Under the pieces are notes generated by a model that was not told the DNA's origin, did no database searches, and saw only the letters and a program-made list of their open reading frames with translations. The translations under genes and the position numbers were made by a program. A DNA stretch of 64,000 nucleotides from Prunella strophiata. Its lineage: Eukaryota; Chordata; Aves; Passeriformes; Prunellidae. Below are positions 12,855 through 24,400 of the stretch, piece by piece. The stretch lies in the NCBI GenBank assembly GCA_036583965.1, contig JAZBQD010000030.1:82402800-82466799 (forward strand). The letters run 5' to 3'. How positions within the stretch are numbered: the first letter of the stretch is position 1; every line of letters begins with the position of its first letter.

Positions 12855-14040
12855 ATCATAGGAGCATGGAATGCTTTAGGTTGGAAGATCTTAAAGATCA
12901 TCCAGTTCCAACCCTCCTGCCGTGGGAAGGGACACCTTCCACCAGACCAAGCTGTTTAAAGCCGTATGTAAACTGGTCTTGAGCACTTTGTCCATATTGA
13001 AGACAAAAGTGTTAAATGGCACCAGTCCCAATATCAGCCCTGAAGAATGACACTTGTCAATGGGGTCCCCTTGAACATTGAGCCATTGACCTCAATTCTT
13101 TAAGTATGACCATCCAGCCAATTTCTTATCCACCAAATGGTCTGTCCATCAAATCCATGCCTCTCCAATTTGGGTGAAAACCATCATATTTGCCAGGGAC
13201 CATTTGCACTTAGTGAAGCCATATTGGATGTCCTCAACCACTACATTGTTTTCCATTTGCCTCAGCATACTTTCCAGAAGGATCTGCTCCATGACCTTGC
13301 CAGGTACAGGGAGACACTGATTGGCCTGTAGTTCTCCAGGTCTTTCTTTTTCTCTTTTAAAAATAAGGGTTATGATTCCCCTTTTCCAGTCAGTGGGAAC
13401 TTCACTAGACTGCCATGACTTCCCAAATATGATGCATTGTGGTTTAGTTACTTCCTCAGCTGGTTCCCTCAGGACCTGCAGATATATCTCATCGGGTCCC
13501 ATGGACTTGGGCACCTTCTGTTTCCTTAGAATGATCTCAAACCTAATCTTTGCCTACAGCAGGTGATTTTTCATTCCCCCAGTCCCTACATTTGCCTTCT
13601 ATGACTTGAGCAATGTGGCTGGAACTCTTGCTGGTGAAGACCAAGACAGAAGAGTTATTAATACCTCATCCATTTCCACATGTCCCAGATAACCAGGTCT
13701 CCTATTTCCTTCCTCCACATTTTCCCTAGCCTTCCTTTCATCACTGAGGCACCTACAGCAGCTTTCCTTGTTGCTCTTGATGTCCCTGACCAGATTTAAC
13801 TCTATCAGAACTTCAGCTTTCCTAATCTGATTGCTGGCTGCTTGTATAATGTCTCTCTTCTACTCCCAGGATACCTGTCCTTGCTTCCACCCTCTGTAAG
13901 ATTCTTTTTTTTGTGTTTGAGTTTGTCCATGTATGCCTCCTGGTATTTTTGCCTGATTTTTTTCTTTGTCAGGATATGCTTCTGAGCTTGGAGGAGGTGG
14001 TCCTTGAATATTAACCAGTTTTTTTTGGCCACTCTTGACT
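12855..14040 (-). mobile_element. CR1 LINE fragment B, ORF2 region with internal deletion
   Basis: This is a second antisense CR1. On the minus strand it runs from a linker resembling NWLIFKDHLLQAQK and KLKHKKK (about 13900-14030), through KSMGPDEIYLQVLREPAEE, KSWQSSEVPTDWKRGIITLI, GKVMEQILLESMLRQMENN and QYGFTKCKWSLANM (about 13200-13510). It then jumps to a 3' terminal region at about 12855-12985 of the type reading AGGTTGGAAGATCTTAAAGA on the plus strand. The 3' half of the reverse transcriptase is missing between these parts. Many stops and frameshifts are present. The subfamily tail resembles that of the plus-strand copy at 57305-57650. The upstream boundary is approximate. Confidence 0.9.
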
Positions 14041-15358
14041 TGCTGAATTCTACTGCACTGCACAGCTATAGCACCTGGTAACTTGCTTAAGTTACTCTTC
14101 TTGCACACTGAGGGTGTGTGTGATTACTTGTACAAATGCTGTCTTTGGAAAGCAGAAACAACTGAGAGGGTTTCTCTCTTTGTGAGTCTGCTGCTTATCC
14201 CAGGAGGAGATGGTCACTGATAGAGCAATACCAGGGCCCCTCCTCTGGTCTCCTCTCTGCATGTCTGGTGCACTGGTGGGGTGTGGGGCATTATTTGCTC
14301 TGCACTCAGGAGCTGTCTGGCAATGGCTTTAGGACTGATCTCAATAATAGGATATATTGAAACACTAAATTGTTTTTAAATAAATATAACTTAATTTTGT
14401 ATTTCATATCACTTTCTAGCTGTGATGGTTTGAGAGAAATAAAGTTTGTGATGAGAAATGACATCTTTATTTACTGTTTCATGCAAAAAAAAAGACAAGA
14501 TGTTGAGCATGCCGAGCCTTCTTTAGGCCTTAAAATAGAAATAGACATCTTCAGGCAATGTAAAATTCAAGAATAATTGCTTAGAAATTAGCTTATCTAG
14601 GCTAATCAATAAGATGGTTTAAGAGGGATGAGTAGCATCACTGGTGGGAGGAATGGGTAAAGGGTTGTCATTCTTCATTAAGCCTGTATATTGCTCCATA
14701 CCAAAAGAACACATGCAGTCAGTAAAGGTGAGCTTCACTCAGCCATCAAAGTGAAAGCATTTTCAGGAAGCAGAAGAGATCATACCTCTTGAGGGTGAAC
14801 TGTGAAACACATTAAAATGACAAATTGGAGGATTAACAGTCAACTCTATTCACTACTGAAACTCCTAGACTCTGAGAAAACATTAATTTTAAGATATATC
14901 ACAGTTATTTTCTCAAACCTCTTCCTGCTTCATGTCTTACTGTTCCACATTTTCTTATTCTTTCTCTTTCCCTTTTGGTTCCATAAATCTCTGAAAATGT
15001 TAAAAACAGGAGAACGATATCGTCACCTCTCCCCTTCCCAATAACTTTCTCTCTACAGGTACTGATCACACCATTTTTTCAAACCAAGTGGTCACAAAAT
15101 TAAGTTGAACTCAAACCATTTTTCTGAACTAAGGTGAAGTTGTTTAGCTTTGAAGAATGTTGCTGGCTGAGAACTGGTGGTAGATCTTGGTAGAAATCCT
15201 GCCTGCTGTATTTTTGGGCTCTATACCCATTGCCTAATGAAGTCAATTATTCCTTCCTACCAATCTTATTTCACTTTTCAGGTGTTTTTTCCTATTTTCC
15301 TATTTTTTTTTTTTAATTTTATTTGCTAAAGCAATTAGATGAAATCCATAAAACTGCC

Positions 15359-15998
15359 TGTTCTGGTTTTGACTGCCATGGAATTAATTTTCTTAGTAAT
15401 AGCTGCTACAGTGCTGTGCTTTGGATTTACTATGAGAATAATCTTGATAACACACTGATGTTCTGGTTGTTGCTAAGTAGTGCTTATCCCCAGTCAAGGA
15501 CTGTTCATTTTCCCATTGCTATGCCAGGGAGCAGGAGCACAAGAAACTGGAGGGTGGGTGAGGGGGAATAACCAGGAAAGCTGACACAAATTGGCCAAAG
15601 GGGTATTCTATACTTCTGAATGATACACTTAGTATATAAACTGTGGGGAGTTGTCCAGTTTTCACCAATTGCTTCTGTGGGGTGGGCTGGGCTGCAGTCA
15701 GCAGGTAGTGAGCAATTCTATTACACATAATTAATTTATCTTCCATTGTACTCCTTTTTCTGTCACTCCTTTTCATTAATATAATAAATAAGAATAATAA
15801 AAACCATAAAATCTTATTTACCACCATGATAATTATTAATTATTGTTATATTTTTTCAATAATTCAACTGTTTTTATCTCAATCTACAAGGTTTAATGTT
15901 TTTTCCTGATTATTCTTTCCCTCTAAGGGGAGGTGTGGGGGAGTATGAGATGGGAACCACATGGTGCTTAGTTGCTGGCTGGCATTAGACCATTTGCA
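15359..15998 (+). mobile_element. Solo LTR of an ERVL-type avian endogenous retrovirus
   Basis: The block starts TGTTCTGGTTTTGACTG and continues with GAATTAATTTTCTTAGTAAT, a GATAACACACTGATGTTCTGG stretch, a CCAAAGGGGTATTCTATAC stretch, TTTTTATCTCAATCTACAAG, and a closing GTGGTGCTTAGTTGCTGGCT block. In order, these match the bird ERVL-family LTR consensus as I remember it. It would end at about 15998 (TTGCA). A TATATAAA box lies at 15633-15640 and an AATAAA at 15783-15788. No gag/pol/env sequence adjoins it, so it is a solo LTR left by LTR-LTR recombination. I could not identify a clear target-site duplication. It lies in sense orientation with OCA2. Confidence 0.85.
15633..15640 (+). promoter_or_regulatory. 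TATA-like box inside the solo LTR
   Basis: TATATAAA sits where the family LTR carries its TATA box, between the CCAAAGGGGTATTC block and the downstream region. Activity is not implied; the LTR is diverged. Confidence 0.45.
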
Positions 15999-16365
15999 AA
16001 TATTTCCCAGTCAACTAAATCCACATTCTCTGGTAGATATAGTCTTGAACTACAAAGTAAAATAACTCTGATCTGCTTATGAATTCAGAAGCCTGCCAAA
16101 TGGAGTTTTCTCAATTTTTTCCTAATAGATCAGATATTTTTGATTACAAAAAGGATTTGTAATTTTTTGGTTATTGATTCATGATCTACAGCCATCTTCA
16201 CTGGGCATCTTTTACCATCATTTCCAGCGAGAAGAGGAGATACATCTCTGTCCTTTAGCTTTCATGAAATGAAAGGGAAATTGATTTATAGTCACTGTCA
16301 GTTCCCTGTAGACCTAGATGGGTCTAATGGAAGGCATTCAAAACCTGAAGACAGCCTCAGTTTTG

Positions 16366-16428
16366 TTGACAGTACTTGTGTCAGGCTTGACACAAGTCAA
16401 GCCTATTGACTTTGGCCTAATGTCAATA
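16366..16428. repeat. Overlapping inverted repeats (three possible hairpins)
   Basis: Hairpin 1: arms ACTTGTGTCA (16374-16383) and TGACACAAGT (16388-16397), loop GGCT. Hairpin 2 shares bases with it: AGGCTTGAC (16383-16391) and GTCAAGCCT (16396-16404), loop ACAA. Hairpin 3: TATTGAC (16404-16410) and GTCAATA (16422-16428). All arms are perfect. Hairpins 1 and 2 are mutually exclusive. The block ends about 250 bp before the exon 22 acceptor. Confidence 0.85.
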
Positions 16429-16676
16429 GTTTCTCTTCAGCTATGGGACTAGCACAGTCAGTGGGGAAAAGTGAGCAAAGATCAAGCATATGATGCAAAG
16501 AAACTAATTAAGAAAAACAACATCAAGAACAACAAAAAAAATCCCTCCCCCTCTCCCCTCATTACTCTTTGGCCTTACTGGTGGTTTAAGTTGTTTCCTT
16601 TAATGAACTTTGCTTTTGTTGTGCTGATGGTTGGATTATGTCTTCTGATTCTTTCTCTTTTCTTATTGAACCACAG

Positions 16677-16770
16677 ATTCCTGTCCTTCTCAATCTGAGT
16701 AAAGATCCAGATGTTAACTTGCCTATGAAACCATTAATCTTCTCATTGGCCATGGGTGCATGCCTTGGAG
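16677..16770 (+). CDS. OCA2: OCA2 coding exon (human exon 22 equivalent), residues ~749-780
   Basis: The 94-bp exon starts in phase 0 and ends one base into a Gly codon. It encodes [16 protein letters not shown], then [15 protein letters not shown]. Human OCA2 has the same IPVLLNLS start and GACLGG end; the middle loop ([11 protein letters not shown]) is the more variable part. Together with the previous exon it completes [16 protein letters not shown]. The second half is a membrane segment leading into the [10 protein letters not shown] motif of the next exon. The acceptor is ACCACAG|ATT at 16676; the donor is GGAG|GTAAGAG at 16771, close to consensus. Confidence 0.96.
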
Positions 16771-18114
16771 GTAAGAGTTTATATGAGAAAGCTGACATAA
16801 GGTAACAGCTATGCAATTGTTGCATGTATAAACTGGCACAATAGATTCAATCATTTTACTGTGCAAGGCACATGGAGAGCCTGATTCAGCTCCTTTGACT
16901 TCAAAGCACTCCTGGATGAAGATCCCAGTCAGTTGCTGCTGCTACAATAGGATTTTTGCAGTCTGTGTTTGAAGTCTGTATCTGCATAATCTACAGACAT
17001 GCATAGAAACAGTCCAGATGGTGCTTATAGGGCTCTGATCTTTTGTGAGAGAAAAGACAAAGATACATTTGGCTTTCAGAACAGAAAGCCATCATTTCTC
17101 ATTGAAAAGATGCAGAAAATGTATAATAGCTAAGATCTGAATGCTTGATTCAAAATCTGCTGAAGTCACTGGAAGGTTTTCTGGCTGGTTTACAGAAATA
17201 ATTTCAGTATCCATTTGCTGACCTATTTATCGCTCCTCATTGTAAGGAAAATGCTTTTGAAGTCTTTGGGAAATGCACCTTTAATGATGAATCTAATAGA
17301 CATTCTTCTAGTGCCCTTCTTGGTGTTAACTGGGATTTTGTGTATTGTCAGTACATTAGCACAAAACAAGGACATGTTTTTGTGACTTTTTAAAGTTTTT
17401 TTTAATTAAAAAGGTAACATGTATGTACTGTAGGCCCTGGATTTTGTCTATGTAAGAACAAATGAGAATAGCAATCCAGAAATTTTTAAATTAATACTTA
17501 CAAGAATTTTTTTTTCATTTTGGAAATGGCTTGTGAAGATATTACAGTGCAATGTTTCCATATAGCAAGTCCACTAAATGCCATTAAAATGTGTAAGTTT
17601 TAAATGAGAAATAAAGTTAGTACTATTTTTTTACTACTTTGAATTTTAATGCTAATTACATTGTATTGGCTGTGTTTTGATCCCTAAATATTTAGGTAGT
17701 TAGGTTCTATAAAGTTAAAATTAATAACATGTTGTTCCACTGTGGATCCATCCCTTCTTCCCCTCCATGCCACTCCAAACAGTTCCTGTGACTCCACAGG
17801 GGTAACTAAAACCAGTTTTGTGTGCAATACAAGTTCAGGTTTGTTTATTGAGCTAAGTGATTGCTAGTACAAGTGACCTTAATACCTAACAATGATTACA
17901 GTGGTGTAATTTACAGATTTGAGTTTCAAGAGCATGGTGCTGAGGCAGGACAATTTCACACCAGTTATTAATTTGAAGAATATCTTTTGGTTGTCACTAC
18001 TCATCATTATATTGTGACTTTAATCTGTTCCTCTTTAAAACCAGTGATTGGAATAATCAGCATATCTTCATATAGATGTTTGCCATAAAAATATTGTACT
18101 TTGCCTTTTTATAG

Positions 18115-18167
18115 GACTCAGAGTTCTTAGAGGTCTTTTTCAACCTGAATGACACTATGATTCTGTG
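18115..18167 (+). mobile_element. CR1 LINE 3' terminal fragment
   Basis: GAGGTCTTTTTCAACCTGAA followed by TGACACTATGATTCTGTGAA matches the extreme 3' end of avian CR1 (consensus like GGTCTTTTCCAACCTGAATG then ATTCTRTG 8-mers). Only about 50 bp remain, consistent with the severe 5' truncation usual for CR1. Confidence 0.75.
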
Positions 18168-20078
18168 AATTTTTTGATCACTGAACATATTCTCATTTCA
18201 TTAAATTTTCAGATTAAAAAAAAAAAAAGCATAAGGAATATAAATTTAGTCAGATTACACTGACATATTCTGAGTTGGATGCACTTTACCAGCCTTGGAG
18301 CCTTTACCAGTCTCAGCTGATTTTCCTAAACTATTAGTTATCATCTTAACCTCAATTCCTTTAATTTGATTTGCTGAAGGGCTGCCTGGATTTTGAAAGA
18401 TTTCTGTGTGCATGCAGTATGAGACAAAATTAAAAATGTAAACTGTAGCATGAGAATGATTTGAATTAAAGAGATTAGAGATCCATACAAGGTGCCTAGG
18501 TGTTCAGAGCCACACAAATATTTGCATAAAAGGTTAGATCATTATTAGCAAAAGCTTAAACTTTCCTGACAGTTGTCTATTAGGATAAAGCTGAGCATAT
18601 GCTGAGTTGTACTGGCAAATGTCTTCTGAGGAGGGTTAGGCTGAAATTTAATATGCTTCTGATTTTCCATTGATGAAAAGCTAATGGACAGGAGCTCATT
18701 GTTGGAGAATAAGAAGTGTGTGAAAGCTTTAGCTTTAAAAGATGCAGCCTTGAAAACTGGAGGAAAAGGGCCTTTTCTTTCTTAAAAAAGGAGGTGTTGA
18801 TGGTCCTTAAAGATTATTTCCAAAAGAGAATTCCCATCATCCCTGAAGTGTGTGAAGGAATCCTCAAGGTAGGCTAGTGCAGTTGCAGAAGGAGTAGATG
18901 ACAATGATATCATTACTGCCTGGTGCTTAGGGCAAAAGATTGGATCTTATCACTGCTTATGCAACCAAGGGAACTTGACAAACAAGATGTTTTGTAGAAG
19001 AGTCTTATGAAATAGTACATTACAACTACATATTGTAGGGTTAGCTGTTTACTACTTAATGCAGAACTTCATTTTGGGTGATTTGATAACATTTCTGTAG
19101 TTCAGGGTAAACACTGCTAATGTGTCTGTAAAGGGAGCATCAGCATTTGTGCCTGTCTTGGAAAACAGCATCCATTTTCTCCTAAAAAAATTCCAGTGGT
19201 TTCAATTACTTTATTCCTATTGCCACAAAGTGCACAGGCAGCTACATATTTGGGAGATGATAGGATGAGAAAAGGCAGTAATTTTCCTTCATTGCTTTAG
19301 CTGTTGTCCTGGAAATGAAAGAAGGATGGAGTCAGTCTCAAATAAGATGAAAAGACCTTTGATGGTATAACTGTCACGTTGTTGTCATTGTCTCCCTAAA
19401 GAGAGCTGCTGCTGCTGCTAAATTTCTGTCTTTCATAGCCTGGTGCTCAGACAAAAGGAGTAAAGGAATATCACATAGATGCTCCTTGTTCTGTGAAATG
19501 TCTCTGTGTCTCTGAAGGTGAGAAGGGATGGAAAATCCTATCTCTTAATCAGGAAAGCCAAGGACAGGGATGACCATGATGAGTTCTTGGTGAGAGTGTC
19601 ACAATTTCAAATTCTTTGGATATTTGCTCATAGTTGGCCTGTTCTTTTTGGCAGAAGTTTTCTTGTTTAGGTCAGATCAATCTTACAGTTAAGAAATAAA
19701 CATGATAATTTTCTAGGAGATTTGGTTCTGGAAATTTAGATCTATATTTGTCCCAGGTATCTTTAAGAACTCAAGTAGTAATTTAGGAGTCTGGCTGCCC
19801 CAGCCTCCATATTTACTGATGGAGATAGTGGTACAACCAAAGTGTTCATTCATCCACTGAGATTGCCAGATGATCTCTGCAGAGCACACTGGAGCCCCTC
19901 ATGTGACTGAGAGGAATTCCAAAAGACAGGTGAAGTGAATTCAGGCTTTTGGGGATTTTGATTAGTCAAATCTTCTGGATGCTGAACAACCCTATTAATT
20001 CACATCTTCCTGGGAGTTAGTGGTCAGGCTGAATAAGTATCTGGAAAAATTGTGCTGCTCATGGAGTTTTTTTTAAGT

Positions 20079-20123
20079 GTGATCTGCCAGTTACATTACA
20101 TGTGATCTGCCACTTCAATTACA
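20079..20123. repeat. Imperfect 22-23 bp tandem duplication
   Basis: TGTGATCTGCCAGTTACATT (first copy, 20079-20100) is followed at once by TGTGATCTGCCACTTCAATT (second copy, 20101-20123); both end in ACA or TACA. The copies differ by a one-base indel and a few substitutions, so this looks like a local slippage duplication. Confidence 0.85.
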
Positions 20124-21372
20124 TGTTAACAATGAAGGGGAAAAAACAGGAAATATAAAAGGCACTAAAGGAAGTATACAAGGAAGAAACTTATGGGGTG
20201 TTCTGATGAATCTGTATTACTATAGCATGAGAAGGCTCTGACTAAACTTCATTCATTAGTGTTTTGTATTCTATATAACACTCTGGAGACTGAGTTTTAT
20301 GTAGCTCTTCCAATAGTGTCTAGGGAATGCTGAAATTCTGGAGAGCAAATGAAGGTTGCTAGCTACAGCAATTTCAGAACAAGAGGAACTTTAATTGCAC
20401 TTTTTATTTTGGCTCATGACTTTTAAAAGAGCATAAAATAAGGATTCAACTTAAATTGAGTAAGTGTACAGTCAGAAATTCACCTGTTAAGATTGTTCAA
20501 TTGTGTAGAACTGGACTATTTACTGAGCTGAGAGGTTATAGCTAAGATATTAGAGGGGTTTTTCTACATTTGACATTTAAAGAACTGGCATTTATTTGCT
20601 TTTTTATCTCTTTCTCTCTCTCTTTTCTTTCATGATTTATAAACAGTAGGCTTTAAAAAAAAAAAAAAAGAAAAATATCAAATTAACTTTTGAAAGTTCC
20701 TACATTCTGGGATCTCAGTTGTTAGCGTAGAAAAGTGCAAAAACTCTGCTGCAGTGACTATTAATGTGGTCCAGAGGGGATATTTTTTACAATGTATAGT
20801 TTTGCAGTATTTTCCTTCTCTGTATATTTTCCTGAAGGACAATACCTGAAAGTCATTACTGTTGCAATTCTGCAGAAATAGGCAGTTTCTAGAATGTATT
20901 CAGTTGTGCTATTCTGGCCACACAACTCAATTGAAGGCTCTATGTCAAGACAGGAGGCAGGAAGAGAGGATTGCTGGCACTTTTCTTCTAACCTTACAGG
21001 GTCAAAACCCAGGTGTGAATAAAATTCATTATCCACAGGACATTGTGCTAATTACAGCTATTACAGCTATCCCACAGTGTAGCTAAACAGTGGGATTTCT
21101 CTCAATAGTCCAGTGCTGTAGCTATTCTGCCTCTCAGCAGCCCTCCTTAGGTCCCTGGTGCAGAAGGGGCCCTGCACAGTGGAGAATCACTGATTTATTA
21201 TTCCTGCCTATTCTGCTCAATAAGATCCTAAACTAGGTTTGAAGCTTCAGACACACTGAAGGTATAAAGCTAAAAATATTGTTTATATTCATAAACCAAC
21301 CCTCCTTCTCTGCAATATGAGGAAAAGTTATATCCTTCAGAAAGCATAAAATGTAATAAATATATGATAATT

Positions 21373-21404
21373 AACATTAAAGTAGCTGTAGCTACTTTAA
21401 TGTT
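21373..21404. repeat. Perfect inverted repeat, 15-bp arms, 2-nt spacer
   Basis: AACATTAAAGTAGCT (21373-21387), GT, then AGCTACTTTAATGTT (21390-21404). The arms are perfectly complementary over 15 bp. The inner bases AGCTGTAGCT also make a short direct/inverted motif. No transposon terminal features surround it. Confidence 0.92.
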
Positions 21405-24400
21405 CTTTTATAGTTATAATAGATCAAATTTGTATAACACTTTTCAATTTGAAAGATTAAAAAAGTCTACAAAAAATGAATGCATGGTGTGAAAATATAG
21501 CTGTTATTTAGGAGGAGCAGCTTTGGTTTTGAACATTATTGTTGTATAAAATGTGCAATTGAAACTGTAGGAATTTTTTTTGGTGGAGACAATATACCTA
21601 CCTGAGCTTGATTTTAACTAGGACATGAATATTGGAAGATCCTATTGATTCTAAAAGAGTTTTTAATGACAAGAAATCCTGGGGCTCAGTTCTATGTCTC
21701 ATGGGCAAGACAGTCCAGATTCAGATAAATATTTTTTATCAGTATAAAACTCAATCCAAATCAAAGGGTGGTCTTGTAAGGAATGAAAGCAGTCTTTCAA
21801 AAGGTTAAGGATGTTGCTGCTCTTGACCTTGAAAGGCAGGCAAATCAAATAGGGAAATTTAGGAAACACCTCACAGCTTTTATTTAGAGACCTCAGGCCA
21901 GTCTTTAGCAGTATTATATCTTTAAATTGTACATACCTAGAAGCATGTTTTTTCTGTGTCTTCCACTAATATCTAATTTGCTTTCTAAATGTACTTTGCA
22001 TTATTTCTATGATGTTTGCAGTGATGGAAATTAATTCAACAGCATCTGCTGTACATTAAATGGTAGTGCTCTTTTCTTCTTCTCAATGATGAACTCACTC
22101 AGATCTTACCTGAAATTTTTTGGGTTTTGTTTTAGTGTGAAAAACATTGGATATAAGCACGAGGACTCTTTTCACTCAATTAATACCTGAGAGCCCTCTT
22201 GCTGTTTTCTGTAAGAGCCAGAATCTGTAACTTTCTATAAAAATCCAGTTGTTTCTTTTCCTTAGTGCTTTCATTACATTCAAACTCTGAGACATTCAAA
22301 CATTCAAAACATCTTCATGCTTTTTCAGTGTGAAGTTCTTAAAACCCAGCAGTGCTGAAAAGTCCTTGGTGTGAGACCCAGTCTTGTTTCCAGACTCCCT
22401 GCAACTAAAGGATATTATCTAAGATTACCAAAGATTGTCCCCTGGGGTATGGAAGACATGCAGAAGAAAATTTTGAGCCTAAAATATAAAACCAGGAAAA
22501 ACTGAGTGTGTCCATTTGACAGACATATCTTTGTCTGTATGAAGGCACTATCAGAGACAAATTGGGTTTTAATATACTGAGTTAATATGGAAAATAACTC
22601 CCATATTGAAACTAGTATATTTTTTCAGCAAGGATGTTTTTTTAAGCTTGAAAAAAGTTACCTTGGCAGAAATGCATATGTAGATAGATGCCTGCCATTA
22701 AGGGTTAAATATGAAGCATATGGGGTAAAGGATACTGTTTCAGCTGCACTGATGAGAATTTATAGTTTGGATGGTAAGTCTTAGACTTTAAATTGGAAAT
22801 AAGACACCTATGTGTAATATGTAATATTGATTTAGAAACTAAATGTATACCAAACACCAAAATTACTTTATTATAATGCTAGCATTACTGATTACTTTGA
22901 AATGGTTCTATTAATCGTTTTCAATCTGTGTAAAATAACTGCAAGCTATAAAGTTCTGCAAATTAGAGATAGGATAATGATCAGACATGGCATTGGGGCT
23001 CCTATGAAGTACATGTGGAGATGCCTTTAATTTCCTTTACTTGCTTTGTGCATTTCTTTATCATAAATGACAGAAGGTTCTTTCCAGAAGCCTTAGCCAC
23101 TTCTGCTTTCAGAATTATGTGGAATAGGCAAATGATTATGCTGTATAGGTGAGTTGCTGCAGTATGAGAATACAGACTCTGAATAGCTGTCAGCAGAAGA
23201 GTTATATTCAGTTAGAAGACAGCACTTGGAATATCAGACAGAACAAGGCAGGGAAGATAGAGCAAAACTCAAAACACTTCAGTGCAGAATATAGTACTGG
23301 ATTATCTACTTTTCTTCCTCTGCAGACACTTTGCAGGCAATGCCCCCTCTTCTGCACCTTGAGGAGGAAAAACATCTTGCAATATTCATTGTGATTTATA
23401 TTGACAAATCAGATACTCTGTATGACACTAAGGAAAGTTATAATCACGCTCTAGATACTATTTATATAGCTATTGATAAATCTATTTAGCACAGTTATCT
23501 TCAAAGTATATTATGATAAAGCTGAATAATGTACTCTTGCACCAAGTTTCTGTATATGAAATATTTTTTCAATATTTAGTCCCCATTAACATAACATGTG
23601 GCAAAGCTATGAAACTGAGACATAGTTTTAGTCTTTGAATCTAAAAATCAGAGATGAAATATGTGCAGTATTAAAGCATTAAGTGAAAGCTACTGGAATA
23701 TGTATCTCAGGGCATAGGGGAATGGTGTGTCAGACAGCTGGCACTATCCATCATTATAATAGTATTTTTTACACTTGCACTGGGTAGGTTGACTCTGAGG
23801 AGAAAAGTGGCTTTAGTGGTCACCTCAGATTGTATGTATTTTTTGCAGATGTCTGGATTTCATAGAAGTTTAAGAATTTCTTTAGGTCACTAAAGTAACA
23901 AGTGCAGGATGTTCAGCAAGTCACCTTATTTATTTCACACTTCTGGCAGAAGATGACAAATTTAAATTTCACCATTTCCTCTCAGCAAAAAGGAAACAAT
24001 GAGCATTTACTAGTGGAATTCTTATACAACTGTGCTGCTGGTGGTGTTGTAGTGGTAAATGTAGTGGTTTTTAGAGAAAAAGTGGTAAATTTCACCTGAT
24101 TGAAAGCATTGGGTCAAATGCAGTTCAATGAAATTTTTTGATAACTGAACTCAAAACTTTCATTCATGTTCTTTCATTTTTTCACCTATAACATCCATGT
24201 TTATGCATTTATGTAGAAATATACCATTCAAAGTATTTCCAAAACAGTAAAATAAAAAATGGTGATATCACAAGACTGCATTTTATCACAAATAAAGATA
24301 TTGAGTTCATGCATGCCTATGACTTGATGTCCCTTTTAGGGACAGCTACTGTTCAATTGGCCTTGATTCTGTTCTTTATTGATGACAACGTTTGATTATC

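Larger units (their letters stand above)
6573..16676 (+). other. OCA2: OCA2 intron 21 with CR1 and LTR insertions
   Basis: This intron of about 10.1 kb carries most of the recognisable transposons near the exons: two antisense CR1 LINE fragments (10540-11715 and 12855-14040) and one sense-oriented ERVL-type solo LTR (15359-15998). It also has an A18 run at 9304-9321, a T25 run at 10422-10446, and overlapping inverted repeats at 16366-16428 near its 3' end. The 8100-9050 stretch is less AT-rich than its surroundings and not identified. It ends in a CTTTTCTTATTGAACCACAG acceptor at 16676. Confidence 0.85.

Noticed and set aside
14100..14340. Extension of CR1 copy B beyond 14040
   Set aside because: The block is somewhat GC-richer, but I could not match it to the CR1 ORF2 upstream region, so the element boundary was left at about 14040.
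19400..19420. CTG trinucleotide repeat
   Set aside because: Only about four units; too short to be notable.
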